Shown: positions 1 to 14,263 of the stretch, one piece after another | Layout of the letters: each line of letters begins with the position of its first letter | Position numbering within the stretch: the first letter of the stretch is position 1 | Assembly (NCBI GenBank): GCA_013398175.1 | Contig: VZRZ01006842.1 | Location: forward strand, 1,947,498-2,011,497 | Source of the DNA: Climacteris rufus | Lineage: Eukaryota > Chordata > Aves > Passeriformes > Climacteridae | Direction of reading: 5' to 3' | DNA: 64,000 bases | Notes under the pieces: generated by a model | Database searches by the model: none | The model's input: only the letters and a program-made list of their open reading frames with translations | What the model was told of the DNA's origin: nothing | Translations under genes and position numbers: made by a program

Positions 1-3000
1 TGGAACCCTTTTTTCAGCTGCACCTTCATGCTCAGATTGAAATGGAGGGATATTTGAGCTTAGGAAATAAAAAAGATATTTGACTGCACCATGCATTCCA
101 CCAGCTCCTCACATCAGGTTTAAGCTGGTTTAAAGTAGTCTGCCTTATTGAATCTCTCTTTGCTTCCCTAACAAGAAAATAATTTTTTAAAAATAAAAGT
201 TCTTACATCACCTGAGAAACACTATTATTTCAAATTGCAGAAGAATGTTCTCTTTTAGCTAAGCACCAGAAGACTGCAATTTTAGGCAAACTGTAGGTGA
301 GAATCTGTTGGAAATATTGCAGTCTGCCTGCAGAAAACAGGTACTTTGTAAAAAAATTTAATATGGAGCTTCACTGTTCACATACTACAGTTCCCAGTAT
401 TCAACTTCACATCTTGCAAGCTGTCTTCCGCCCTGCAGCACTGCAGAGTGGGACTTGTAGTCTATAAAGGACACACAATGAGAGTAATTGTTGTTGGATT
501 GATCTTTTAAGATAAATACTGGCACCATTTGTACCAGAGGCAGTACTTAACCTACTTACACTCCAAATTTTACAGTAAACAACATTCTCTCAGCTAGAAA
601 CTTGTCTAAATCTCTTTCTGCTCAGTGTAGCTGTTCAGTAGTTTCTAATATTTATTTTTCTAATTGGAGACAAGCTTAGTGGAAGAGATTAAGTCTTTGA
701 TGGGCACATTGTTTGCTGATAAACCTGTTCTTTAATACAGCAAGATGCTCTTTGCATGGAAAAGACTGTCAACAGTTTGGTTTGAAACTAATGTTGAAAA
801 ATATCCCAAATCCTAGTTACTTAGTTTTTATTGGAATCTGAATCTGCATTCCACAATTCAAGATAAAATTAATTCCTGTGTTGTGTATGATTCCTTTTCT
901 TCATATAAGAGCTTAAGCCATAAGCTTCCAATTAGAAAGTTTGGACAGACGTCTTCATAAACCTTGCTTTCAATGAAACAAGGTATTAATCACAGCATGA
1001 AAAACCGCCAGGGTGCTGAGCTGTCTTAGGTTTATAAGAAGTCAAGAAAAGATGAAGATCAGCACCAGCCCACTCTGACAAACAAGAGCTATTTTTTTCT
1101 CTTTCTTAAATGAAGATGAACAGGTGTCATTAGTAGCTGTTCTCCGTCTAAGACTAGAACGATATAAAGATGCCATATGAGACAGATATTGTTTGAATTT
1201 GCCTACTTTTGCAGGGCAAATACAGCTTTGAAATACGTGATTTCTAGAGGCTGTTTTTCAGCTGTGTCTGTTATCACACATGCACTTTTCCATGCCCAAC
1301 TGCTTTCATCTGTGCAAAAGCCAAGGTAGACTCAGCAGCAGCGTCCCCTCCTGTCATGGGGAGAATCTTCAGTCTATCTTTTCTTTCCCCTTCCTGTAAA
1401 GCTGATGAATACACTGACTTAATTTCCAGAAGAGCAAAACTTAAGGGCTGTAAAACATAGTGAGCCACTCCCCATGCACAGCCAGACCGAATTCCTACTA
1501 CAATTTTCTATTTGGGGTTGTCGGACAAATTATTCCCCAGCTACTTGCAAAGCCAGCAGTAAAGCTTCAAGTTTGGAGTCTGGATTATTTAAAGGTGATC
1601 CTTACAAATGTATCTAAAAGTAAGCAAATCCTTCCCTGCTCAAGGAGTATTTCTGAGTCTTTGCCAGCTCAATATCCCTCTCCAAACCATGGCATTACAC
1701 CAAGTAGCCTTACCTCATCATTTCAAGAAGCTTCCTAATGGGCCTCCTTATTTGGTTGCTTTAGAAAATCTCTTTCCTCTTTTCTGACCTGAAAGCCTTT
1801 CTTGCTGAGTTTACAGAAGGACCATGGCCTCATTAAGAGGGGATTCCTTGTCATTACCTGCTGACTTTTCTAAGGATGCTTTTTTAAGACACTAGCAAGG
1901 AGTGGTGCCTTCTTAAGCGGGGCAACCTTTGACAGTACAACAAGCCAGAGATCAGCCTGGGTCAACACCAAGCCCACCACTTCCCACTGAAGATTGCCTC
2001 TACAGGATCTGGGAGTCTGTGAAGGGTCCTCCATATCAGCAACTCTCTCTGTCCCTCATTTCCCACTTTGAACTTCACCCTGTTCTTGTCTCACAAGTCA
2101 GGAGAAGAGCAGCCTGCCATCCTCAAGGTAGCTGTGAGCCAAGGCCTGATCACAAGTTTCATAATTTTACCTCTGGCTGAAACCAGGTCCACAGAGCACC
2201 AGAACTACCCAGTTACTGATGGTGCCATCGTATGGAGCTTGGCTGTGAAGTGCTCCCCAGGCCTGGTGGCTTCCCAGTATTTGTGGGAATATTTCTGATA
2301 ACCCGTGAACTCAGGTTGGAGCTTTATGGCTCACAGGCAAAGGCTCACAGAAACATCAGCCAGCAGCTGTGTTCCTTCAAACACTTCAATATTACCCTAT
2401 GAATCCATAAATGGGGACTGAGTTGCACCAGAGTTGATAGCTGGCTTTTTGATAAACCCTTGAAAAAATATGCTGCTTTCACAAAATTCTCAAAAAGACC
2501 ATATCCTTCAACGAATAAAAATGTTCTTAATTTCCAGGTTTTATATCCTTTAATTGGGAAAAGTCTAGTCCTCATTTCATGGAGGTCTCACAGTACCTAT
2601 TCCTCTTTTGAGACATTTTTCACCCATTTAAAAAGCAGGAATATTTTCAGTTTTTGCAAGAGAGATTGAACAGATGGGTGGGCAGACGGTGAGTATAAAA
2701 TAGTGCTGCAGGAAACAGCCAGGGAAGCAGCTTGCTCCCATCCATCCCTGCTTGTTTGTTAGAGGGAAGATGCTATTTGAGGTGTGGACTATAACGGGCC
2801 AGCGCCTCAAAAGCATAAGGCCTAAACTTGTCGTGGTAGCTTTGCTCAATAGCACCCACTGACTTCAGTGGGAACATGGCCACACTCTATGAACGGCCCT
2901 ATTTAAATGCTGCCTGATATAAAAAGGGTATTTTGTGCAACTGTTCTGCCTTTCATGCCACCTGGCATGCTGTAGGAGTCTGAACAGGAAAGAAAAAAAA

Positions 3001-3620
3001 GCTTTTTACATAATGGAGAGGTGGGGAGTAGCATACATATTTTCAGGATGCTGAAAGCTGCAGGACAGAAAGAGAAGGGCAGGCCTTCTTAGAAAGGTGA
3101 ATTGGTACTGAACACAAGCATTTACATTTGGCTAATCTCTTCTAGCACTGGTGTAGACTTGATGCCTGCCAACAGACCTCTCATTCTGTCATGAGTCTCC
3201 AGCAAAAACCGCCCTCTCAGACACCAGCTTTGTTCCTCCTTTCCCTTACAGCTTCTCTGCTGTTAGGGACGTTCTTGGTGCAACCAGGTTCTCCCCGAAA
3301 TTTGATTGCATCTTCAGTGAAGATCTGTCCTTTATCAGCTCCTTTTCCATCCCAATTTTCTGACCAGTGTCCCTGCTTCTTTCTGACTTCCATTGTTCTG
3401 GATCTTTTTCTCTGTTTCCTCCTTCAATTCTTCAACATTGCCTCCTGTATGACCTCTACATGTCCAAGGGGTTTCTCTCTCACCCAAAAATCAGCCTTTC
3501 CTCATCACTCTCCTCACTGCTACAATTTTTTTTCTAATTTCTTACTTCTGAAGCAATGCAGATACATGCACTGCAAAGAACTGGATTAAAATATTACCCT
3601 CAAGAGCTAAGAGCTATTAA

Positions 3621-3658
3621 TACACACACATATACACAAACACACACACATATATATA
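3621..3658. repeat. (AC)n/(AT)n microsatellite
   Basis: Alternating ACACACA, ATAT, ACAC and a closing TATATATA run. Interrupted, about 38 bases, intergenic. Confidence 0.8.
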
Positions 3659-4465
3659 ATGAAGGAAAAGGCTAAGAAATTATCCTAAAGAATGTCTGTT
3701 TGCAAGAGCAGAAGTCCTTCAAGTACAATTTATATGGAATACATATGAATAATTGAAGCATAGGCTGGTTTAGAGTACTAAAATAAGACATTGGCTTTAA
3801 CAGCAACACCTCTGTACTTCAAAGGGAGAACTGGCAGGAATCAGGTTTTGTGAAGAATGTTATGATCCAAAACCCAACAAACTTCCCTCCCCCAATTAAT
3901 TTATATTGAAAGTAAAATTTTTTACAGTGTTGCCTGATTAATTCTGGAGTAAGCATGTATATTTTGTTCAAGCTCATGTAAGTCCAGATGCTCTTCTGCA
4001 TTTTTCGCCTTTACTCCACAAAGACTGTTTGTAATTTTACAACCAGGCTCTTTATCTCTGAAAAGCTACACGTTATAAAGGTTATTAAAATTTTATGAGT
4101 GGTGGATCCTCAGAGCTAGTAAGCCTGGGCAGTCCTGTTCCACATCAGTGCTATCATGCTTTTGCAATAGGAAGAAATGCAACAGGGAGTTTAAATCCTG
4201 GCTGCTATTTACTTACTTCGCATTACTGTAGTTTTACTGATTTGAATATTTAATTGTATTGCATTCTTTCATAAGTATCTTTGCAACGGTTTTTCTTGTC
4301 TTCAAGGACTTATTATTATCCCATCAAATATATAATTATTAAGTCTTTTATCTTTCTTCTGATTATTAATTCCAAGCTGTAATATAATAACAAAATTATG
4401 CAAACTGATAATCATGTAAAAGCATTTATGAGAGCATAAAAATAGCTAATGACTTCTATCTAGCT

Positions 4466-4510
4466 GTTTTCCATAGTTACGTTTTCCACAGTTATGTTTT
4501 CCATAGTTCC
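4466..4510. repeat. Three-copy 15-bp tandem repeat
   Basis: GTTTTCCATAGTTAC, GTTTTCCACAGTTAT and GTTTTCCATAGTTCC follow one another with three mismatches. It is a small minisatellite with no evident function. Confidence 0.8.
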
Positions 4511-7500
4511 CATTACTTGTTAGTGCTGCAGACAGGGACACTGAAAAAGCAGCAGTTATGTTTGCTCTTCGTCTCATTTGGAAACCCCTTCAAAACATTT
4601 TGGGATATAATGACTTGTCAAGGTTATGGTATTTCACACAGAGCTTGAAAATTTCCTTGCATTACACTTCAGTGATATTATCTAACCCAGCATTTTTTCC
4701 TCTACAAATGGCCACTGCCTAATTTTAGATATTGCATCTGATGAATTACAAAAACAGCAAGCAAAATAGTAGATTCTTCATAACACCCAGTAGGTCTTCA
4801 ATTTATATGTAAACCCATGTTGATTTGTTATATCTTTTCAAATATTTACTTTGAAAATATGGTTAGCAGCTAGATTCACCAGGGAGGTCAGAAATCATAA
4901 ACCACAGTGGTTATTTCTAATAATGGATGAGTTGTGGGGTTTTTCCTACCACAAGCCAGGAGAAATATCCTGTATATAAAATGCAAAATGATGACTGTTC
5001 CAGAAGAGTGATAAATTAGACCATGAAGTAGAGATGAGATATAGTTTAAGATAAGACAAAATTTCAAAGGAGAAAGAGCTAGACACTGAGGAATGGGAGA
5101 GAAATTTGTGACTCATAGCCAATGGAACTTAGAAGCTCAGGACTAGGACAGGGAGGTAGAGGAGAATGGCTGCACTCTTGCCAACAAATACAAAAATAGA
5201 AGAATTTCATGTCAGAACATTAGGTCATAGACACGACAACTGCAGCTGATACTGTAGGTGGCAGATGGCCAAGAAGGAAGGAAAGCTACTGAAAAGAAAT
5301 AAGAAAGTAAGATACAGCCACAGAATTCTCAGCTCTAGGGAAGATAAGTAAATCCATATAAAAGCTGCCATCTATCCAAACAAGTTACACAGCCTTCTCC
5401 AAGACAGTTCAACCTATTTTGAACTTAGCTGTGGTAGAAGGTTTATGACTTGGCTTTGGATTCTTTTTTTGTTGTTTTGCCTTTTTCTTTTTTTCACAAG
5501 TTTCAAGTAAAAAAAATCAACCCAGTTTCAAGAAACAATAGTCAGTTTGTCAGTGTTTGTTTAAAATAAAGATTTCAAATTAAGTTTATGTTAGTGTCTT
5601 GTTCAAGGATATAATGTTTAAAACAAGTTTGCAGATCAGAACGAAGTTTGGTGTGATGTCTTCTCCCCCAAATGGAATTGAGAGAACATCCTGCAAAGGA
5701 TGAGACAGCAGATGGTGTGCTATCTCCCTGAGGCAGAGACACAAGGTGTCACTCTCTACGTGCAGCTACTGGCAGGTCTGCAGTGAGGTATTTCGGCATC
5801 AGAACCAGTTTTCAGAACCGATAAAAGAAAAGAAGAAGAAGAAAGAAAAGGTCAGGCTTGCTCAAGTCTTGGCAGCAGGAGAGCAAGCAACAAAGAACAC
5901 AAAGTGAATTAATTGTCCTTGCTTCTTCAGTAAATTACAGTTTTAGGGGTATGGCCACTGCAAACTGTAATGTCATGTGAGTTTGTTTAAGATTGCTTGG
6001 GTACCTCTATGTTACTGTAGCCTTGCCTGTACGTCAAGATTCAATAGGCTTGTGAAATCAGTGATGAGGATACACTGAAGGTGGTGACTTAATGGTGCTA
6101 CCCAATAGCATCTTCATTGTCCATAGACAGTTTTAGAGAAACTCAGAAATGAGCTGAAGGTAGAACACAGCCAGGTGATTTTCCTGCTTTTTTTTTCATC
6201 TTTCACTATCACCTGAAGAGAGAGACTAAAGTTTTCTTGGCCATTTTGTTTTTGCAAGTCAATTCTTATAAGACTGATGCTCTCCCTTCCACTAGAGCAT
6301 TGGGTTAGCCTTTCACAAGGTAGAGGGGTTATATGATTTGGATGGAATCTATTTCAATGTAACAAAAGCTTTGAGGGGACAGCCCAGATAAACAAATCAG
6401 AAGACATTTAGAAAAAAGGGACAAAATGAAAAGATGAACTGAATGCCAGAAACAGGTTTGCAATCAAAATTAATCTAGACATGAAATAACATGGGGAGCA
6501 AAAGAAAACAATCTCTAATTGCTTATAAAGTAATATCAGGGACCTGATTAATTTTAAAAAAAATCAGAATTACTCATTAAAGGGCATACATTTCACCTAA
6601 AAGGTATTACTGAGACATCATGGGAACATTGACATGGTCACCTATGGAGTAGATTCAATTTCAGGTGAATTAAGTGGGCTGAAGGGCAGAAATTTAATAG
6701 GCTTAGAAAATACTTGTCTCTTATCTGGGTAACAGAATGTCTTGGATTGTGCAGTATCACCTATTCCAAGACTTCAAACTGTAATTGGTGTAAATTCTGA
6801 TCATAAAACTCCCAGAGGAGATAAGAGAATATGCACCATCTTACGTATCTAATACCAACTGAGAGTAAGGAGGGAATATTGCATGATCCTGAGAGCTTTT
6901 GTGCTGCATGACACTGCCAATTCTAACCTAAATTTGCACGTTTAGGTCTTAAGTCATAGGTGCTCAGTCAACCCAAAGGAACTTTGTATTAGGCCTCATC
7001 TTGACAGGTAAGTAGGGTTTGGATCACAGAGCCAGAAACTAGGAATAACATGATAGTTTGGCAGCACAGAAAGGGCCTCACTATGATCTTTGTGGTTGTG
7101 CAATGTGATCACAAAGCACAGATGTAACCATGCTTTTTATGTTGGTTTTTTGCAAACAGAATGAGGAAAAAAATTTATCGATAATGATGTGTTCTTGAAA
7201 CTGAAAAAAAAGTAGAGGAAATGAATCATTTGGATAAAGTAATTTGACAGAACTATGTGAATATGAGTGGAAATTTAAGAAAATCATAAACTATAACCAC
7301 TCTACTTAGATGAAAACAACAATGGATGGTAGGACAAAGCTGGTTAAGAGACAAGGTGAAAAAACATGAAAATAAAATAATATATATAAACTCCCCATAT
7401 TTATGTATGTATGTGTGTGTACACTTATGTCTACATTCATACATAAATTAGAAATATTTGTCTTTTGGCATGTATATTATAGACATAGTCACAAGATAAT

Positions 7501-7782
7501 ACCTTTCTAATATTTTGAATTATATGAATCAGAAACAAGGAATTGAGAAGCACTGAGAAGAAAAGCAAATGAGAAGTAGCCTGTTACAGGAAAATATTAA
7601 TTGATTATAAGTTCCTAAACCAGAGCCTGAACAAAGAAAGTTCTAAGAATTAATAGATACAATAGAATTGCCAATAATCATAGATACAAGACAGAATATA
7701 GAAGTACATTTGTCCACAGTAAGGAAAGATAGCAAATAGTAAAATTATGTCATACAGAGATAAAATACTTTCTCTTCCAGAG

Positions 7783-8074
7783 TGTGGCTGACAGAGTCTT
7801 TGAGAAATTCTCTTTTCCCACACAAACTAGGCAAAACAAACAGATAATGCTTGAACATCTGGTGTTTGTCCTGAGACATTTTTGATTCAGACAGAGTGTT
7901 TTGGAACTGGGTGTTGTGAGGCTCCAGCCTGTCAACTCGGAGGGTGGTTGAACACCTGATGGGTTCTTACCATACATAAAGGGGATATAATAATAAACGC
8001 TGCTGCTGCTGCTGCTTTTACTGCTGCTTTTAACTGGACTGGCTATGTGTCTCCTTGCTTGCTCTCTAACGACA
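7783..8074 (+). mobile_element. Solo LTR, ERVK-like, with 6-bp target duplication
   Basis: Begins TGTGGCTGACAG and ends CTAACGACA. Identical 6-bp direct repeats CCAGAG flank it at 7777-7782 and 8075-8080. A 6-bp duplication is typical of ERVK/beta-like retroviral integration (family knowledge). At 292 bp it is a short LTR with an A/T-rich promoter-like stretch, AATAAA at 7992-7997 and a six-copy GCT run at 7999-8016. No internal retroviral sequence is present, so it is a recombined solo LTR. The perfect duplication suggests a fairly recent insertion. Confidence 0.75.
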
Positions 8075-10650
8075 CCAGAGTAATTTAGGATTTTGTTAAA
8101 CAGCAGGAGTTCAATAGAAGAAATTTACAACATGCAGAATACTTGCAATGCAAGAATTTTTTTGAAAGAGTTGTGTGAAAACTGATCACAGAAATTTTTT
8201 AGCACCCTTAGACTACTTGAGCAACTCTGTTAACTTTAAAAGGAGTAAATAGGGCAAACTGAATAACTCCAGACCCTTCCAGACTAATGATACCAGCCAT
8301 GTTTAAAAATGCATGAGCAAGAGTAGAACACACTAAGTAATGTCGACCAGGGTAAATTTTAAGGATTTAGAAGGTGATATGAATAACATTGCCTGGAACA
8401 TCTCGTCCAATTCCAAAGTTCAGACTTCAAAATGGAGGCTTGTAAACTAGAATTAGATCAGGGAGGAACCATGAGATGGTTTAATGAAGTAAAAAACACA
8501 GTTTTTGAACAAGATTCTGGGAATGTATTTGATGAGCAAGGTAAGAGAGGGCATAGTCACGAGTACATGCTTGAGAACAAGATTTCTGAGAAATGAAAGC
8601 TCTTTTGCAGAGTGGGCAGAATGCTTAAATAGATTCAATAACTGAAAACTGTTCTTTAAAATCATGAGTTTGTGTTGAGCATAAGTAAAGATCCACCACA
8701 ATTTTGTTGTTGTCTCTTATTTGTGAATCTTTAACAAGACAGAGTGAGCACTCTGTCAGTTCTGCTTGCAGCTCGTCTTCATGTCCTCACTAGACAAACT
8801 GGTAGACTAAAATCTCAAATATTTAGCATAGGCACAAGACTTTTGCTGATGTTCCTACCCAGAAGGACAACAGGGAGTTCAAAGTTAGTTTCTGTGTCTA
8901 ATTAATGTGAACTGCTGTAATATTACAGGCACAAAGTCATAGCAAATCTAATTTTCTGTGATAACAGTTAAATGAAGTTGAAGACTGTGGCTAAAAGCAC
9001 CTATTGTGTCAATGAATGTGTATTTCCGTTGCCAAAGTCAACCCAGTTGCAAACTACATAAAAGCACCAGAGGAAAACAGGTGGTGTGAGTCCTGGCTGC
9101 CTTTGTGTTTTCAATGTTGGGCTCTTTTTGCTCCCCCTTTAAATAAACCGTGCCACAAAAGCAAAAGTCTAACATCACAGCAAGAGGAGACTGAATGCAT
9201 GAGGATTTGCCTTCTTTATTATGCCAGACAGCATCCCAGGGTTGTATATGATGTGCTTTACTATACTCAGAGAGCTTTCCAGAGTAGCAGTACAAACAAT
9301 GAAAGGACATAGAGTACTCAGTTAAATGTGTAGTGTTGATGGTCATGATTTGGGGACTCTGATAACTGTATTTCAGCAGTTCATAATAATGGTTTGTGGA
9401 CCTAATGCAATTGCAAACCTCCTTTATTTCAGGCATATTGTTTTTTCTTTATCCTGACCTTTGGACTCTTGTGGCTGATACTCTTTGCCCAGCTGTGTTT
9501 GTATAATGCATCCTGCCTACCAACAGTGCCAGATTTTTAACTCATAATTTGGTTCACTGGTTGTCCTCCTCCTTCCCCAGTTGTAGTACAGAAACAGGAA
9601 ATAAAAAGTATCAATTTTTTATTCTGTATTATTGTTCATGACTAAAGACATTTTTACTGATCTTTTCATTCCCAAGAATTCCCTGGCTGTTCGTCTCCAC
9701 TCATATATTGTTAATAATCTTCTTCTTCTACTACCCTTTTTGAATGGGGATCATCATCATACCAGCTGAATATAAAGTATTTATTCATATAATAATCCCA
9801 GTGTTATTTTAATTCCCATTTTTCAGAACTCCCAGTAATCCATATGCCTTTTGAATCACCACTGTGAAATATGCAGAGGTTTTTCACAGATGGCCAAGTG
9901 CTTATCATTAACTGAGAACTTAGTAGGTGCATGAATAATTCCATGTGCTTGTTAAAGACTGAAATACTTCTATTTGTTAAGGCATTTTTTTATTTGTCCT
10001 TATGTGCCTTCTTTTCCCCCAAACTCTGAAAATCTTATCACCTTCATAGTCTGAAGGTGACCACCTCCAGACATTACAATGTAAGTAATGCTATTACCTG
10101 TAACTATTGTCATCTCAAGGTTCAACCTGTTTCCTAGTCAGGAATAATCACAATAAACAGTGAGAGTTCTAGATGCTGTCCCTCATAGATATAGAGTGTT
10201 ACCAGTGCATACGGGTCTGTAAAGCTGTCAGGCTCTCATTTATCACACTCACTAAATTTAACTATAAACTCCATGTTAAACATTTCCATTAGAGTTCACT
10301 CTTCCATCTCACACACCTTAAAATAATCAAGGAGTAGCTATAGCTCTGACCATGGGAAGCAATCAGTACATCTTGCAACAAAGCTGAAAATTTGGTAAAG
10401 AATAAGAGGGTGCCTGAGACACAGATGATTGATTAAAGTAAAGAGGACACAAAGTTTTTGTTCAGAAGATATCTGAGTTCTTCCTGTTGGACTGTAGTGG
10501 AGATATTGGAAAGTGAAGTACAAAGAAGTTGCTGCACCCACTTATTCTTAAAGCAGAATTGGAGCTGGCTGCAGCTAGATGCAGTGTTTCATTGTAGTAA
10601 AGTCACTTTTTATGGATACACATTTCATTTCTTTCTGATCCTTCTTTACT

Positions 10651-10800
10651 AGAATCACAGAATAACTAAGGTTGGAATTGACTGCTGAGGGTTACATTGA
10701 GTCCTTGCACAAATCATGTCTCACTTAGCAGTTGGAACAGGCTGCTTGTGGTCATATCCTTTCAGGTTTTGAACACCCTGCAAGCTCTTCCAGTGTTTCA
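10651..10800 (-). mobile_element. CR1 LINE fragment, 3' end
   Basis: Begins AGAATCACAGAATAACTAAG and continues GTTGGAATTGACTGCTGAGG, the reverse complement of the CR1 3' tail. It is followed by the GGCTGCTTGTGGTCA...TTTCAGGTTTTGAACACC block. It is diverged, so probably old. Confidence 0.6.
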
Positions 10801-13800
10801 CCACCCTCATTTTGATCCCTACTCAGCTTTCTCATCCTACAATTTACCATTTTATCAGGGAAGAAGATGCATTTTTTCCTTTTCTCAGTTTTCACCTTCA
10901 AAGACAGAAAAGAATGTAAAATGTTCTGACAGTTGAGAGCAGTTTTTTAATAGCAAATACTTCAGGTTTCTGTAAGCTATTATCTCAAAACCCTTCCTCT
11001 ATTACTAATAACCTCTGTTTCTCTGCTGCATGAGAGAACTAGATCCAGACAGGATCCAGCTGTGCCACTTGGAAAAAACAAAGCAGAGACCAGTCACCTC
11101 TCCACACCGTTAACCATTTGAAATCAGAAGGGCGTGATGTGAAAGGAAGTAGAGAAATATTCCCCAGGTTTTAGATTAAGACTTCTGCTCCCCTCTTCTG
11201 TTTCTTCTGGCCCAGAGATAATTGCTACCACAGTCATGGCTATGGCCTTCTTAAATGATAGTCCTTCAGCTCTCACATAAACATCATGGTGTCAAGCCTA
11301 GCTCTTGACATGCCTGCTCTGGACAGGGATATAATTTTAGAAAACACATGAACTTTATTGCTTCAAAAGTCACCTACCTTATCCTTCTTTGGAGCTGTCT
11401 TTTTCAGGAGTACTGGGAAGAAGGGGAGAAGTCCTCTGAAGAAACTCACATCTTCTTCCTCATTCAGCTACTTGGCATCCTAAGGACATGAATAAATAAC
11501 TCAGATACTTAGTTTCTCCATGTTGAAGCAAGTGTGACTTATCTACAGCTCCTTTTTCCATTCCCTGCCTTTTAAGTTTTTTTTCTTTTAAGATCACAGG
11601 TATACCTAAAATCTAAGGGTTTCTTGTTGGGGCCACACAAAGCTTACTCTGTAAGCATCAGGCAGAAGAAGGCTGTGTAGCCATCCTTGGAATATGTCAG
11701 GCTTCTTGAATGGGTGAGTGAAAATAATGACAACAATTTTTGATAAATATCTAACCACAGATGATGCACTCAAGCAGCTTCAAGGGTATACTAATATATA
11801 CTATACCCAAATACTCAGTATTTGGGTGCTACCAAGGTTCAGGGCAACTACAACCTATTCAAGATGGCAGAAATGGAATGAGGGACTGACTATGGATCTG
11901 AGAGAAGTTACCATCTTTGTGTAGGAAAACTTGTTTTCCTAGGTGGGATTGCTGGATGGACTAGTACAAAAAAGCACAGCATTACAGACTTTTCTGTTAT
12001 TTTTTCTTTGTTTGTTTGTGGGGTTTTTTTTGTTTGTCTCTTTGGTGGCTTTTTGTGGGTTTTTTCTTCTTTTTCTTTTTGAGCAATCACTACACTAATG
12101 ATTAGAGAAAATTTTATTCCTTTTTTTCCTAACCAAGAACAATGTCTGGACTCATGTGCAACCACAAGTGAAAAATACCTATAGTTCATCTTTTGTCACA
12201 GATCACTGTATCATTGCCATCAATACCAACTCACAGCTGGATGTGATCAAAGCACTGGTGAAAAGTGGCAGGCTGAAATGGAACACACATTGCAACTGAT
12301 AAACAGTGGAGGGTTAAGGCAAGGTAATGGTTGTTCTTGCCCTTGTCACCTGTCAGCTGGACTGAGGCCCTGTGATATATCTGGGCATGAAGTCCACAGC
12401 CCTAGAAAATTTCAGGTAATATGGAGTAAAATAACTACCTTTGTCTGCAAATCAGGATGCTGCACATGTAGCAAACCTCTCTCTGAACTGCATACAAGAT
12501 TTCATAGCATTTAAAGGAAAACTAAACCCATTGGTGTAATTAAAATGCTAGTGAAGTTGTGCCCAATATGTATTAAAAAGACTCACACTGTACATCTGAG
12601 TGAAAGACAGTTTTCTACATCTCTGTGCAATTGGTGCCAAGGATCTCTGAGAGCAGGGTGGAGCCTGCCCATGCATGGCCCCATGGAGAACCCTCACACT
12701 GAGAGGGAGCTCCTCACGTGCTGCTCCCAGAGACCCACCTCTGACCTCTTCAGTCTCAAAGCAGCACATAGATTTAAAGAAAAGCAAATGAAAATGTCTT
12801 CAGAAAACAAGATGTTCTGTGTCCACAGTTCTGCACCTGTTTCTCCCCCTGGGAGAAGGATTATAGTACAAACAAGACATGAAAGGTGTTTGTCATTGTA
12901 CATAAGTGCTCAGGTGCTCTCAATACAACATTATAAAAAACCCATACGGATTAAAATATAAAATAGTCTTCTCTACTTTCTGCCTACTTCTGTCATGTCA
13001 CTGAACATCTTCTCTTTAGTCCCTTGCCTCATTTGCATCTCCCAGGGCAAAGTGAAATCCTGTTCACCACCAAGCACAAGCACAATCAATTGGCTCTCAC
13101 CCTTCTTCGTCAGCCCTCTGCTGTGTCTACAGAGGGGCCATTGTAGGCGAGTTGGGAGCAGTGACATGCAATGATGCTACCCTGTCACAGCACTGCTTAA
13201 AGTGCCTTGTTTGAATGGCTCAAAAAGTGAAAGACCTTGTTTTGGGTTACATATGAAATATTCAGGTAGGGCCCAGCTGACTCTCATATTTCTTTATCTG
13301 TACACTTTCAACCATCACTCTCATTGCACAAAATACACAGGCCTGTGTTTCTAAGCATAATGCTTCACATGGCTGCAGGGAGGATTTTTCAGGGGGAAAG
13401 GGTTGTTTCCCACGTAACTATTGCTTTGCACCTCATGCCACCCAAAGTAAATCAAAATGATTGCAGTCAATTCAGGAATGCTATTGCTGCCATCTCCTGA
13501 AAAAAGCTAGGTTGAGCATGTTTAATGGAGATACAGAAGCTGCTGCCAGAATGTCTGCCTAACTGTGTCCTAATGAAATGGAGTCTTTTGGCTGGACTAG
13601 ACTAGTCTGTAAATGAGTTACATATAAGATTACGGTTATCTAACTAAAATATGAGATCCAAAAACACATGTCTAGCAGTTGCCTGGAAATCTCATTTGCA
13701 GACATAACATTAGATCACAGTATATAATGCAATTAATCTTCTCTGCTTCCCAAAGGTACACAGGAAATCCTTGTTCCACTGAGTCATGGAGGCCTCCAAG

Positions 13801-14245
13801 TCCACCCAACTGGGAGAGCTGAAATTTCGAATTCAGAGACATAAATACTGCCAGGACTCTAAACTGAAGTGCTTACCCTTCTCACATTTAACCCTGAGCA
13901 CTGAAATTTTTGAGGAAAACTGTCACAAACTACCATCAATTTAAAAACTGTCAATGTATAGTATGAAATCTTCTGAAGTAGTCCTGAGTCACCACTGAAA
14001 ATAGAATTCTGTCTCCTTCACCAACTAAGTAACATCAATAGCCTTGTGAAATTCCCATTTATAAAATCTCCAAATCCAATGATTACTTTTTCCTTTCTCT
14101 TTCTCCGTAGGTGGACATGTGATTGCATATGTTCTCACAGATAAAAAAATGCTTCATACCTTCTAGGAGCAACTATGGGGGTCTAAAAGGCTTCCCCAGA
14201 ATCTTCTTTTTCAGTTTTTGAAAGCAGTATCTTGCACAGTAACAA

Positions 14246-14263
14246 TAAAAAAAAAAAAAAAAA
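14246..14263. repeat. Poly-A run
   Basis: About 18 A bases after AACAAT. No LINE body or target duplication is recognised beside it, so it is not called as a retrocopy. Confidence 0.7.

Larger units (their letters stand above)
1..7776. other. Intergenic DNA, no gene recognised
   Basis: AT-rich sequence far 3' of NAV3. The small open frames (for example 1460-1738, 1929-2298, 3191-3589) lack recognisable protein words or coherent splice partners. A 15-bp tandem repeat and a microsatellite are listed separately. I see no RNA gene. Confidence 0.6.

Noticed and set aside
2840..2880. ACTGACTTCAGTGGGAACAT, resembling a motif common in amniote dispersed repeats
   Set aside because: Too short for a family call.
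3191..3589. Plus-strand frame of 132 codons, Leu/Ser/Phe-rich with an apparent signal-like start
   Set aside because: CT-rich low-complexity sequence with no family match or gene context.
9016..9436. Overlapping plus and minus frames of 98 and 132 codons
   Set aside because: No recognisable motifs, no splice partners and no composition shift. Likely chance.
14246..14263. Poly-A run as the tail of a processed pseudogene
   Set aside because: No recognisable coding remnant upstream and no flanking duplication seen.
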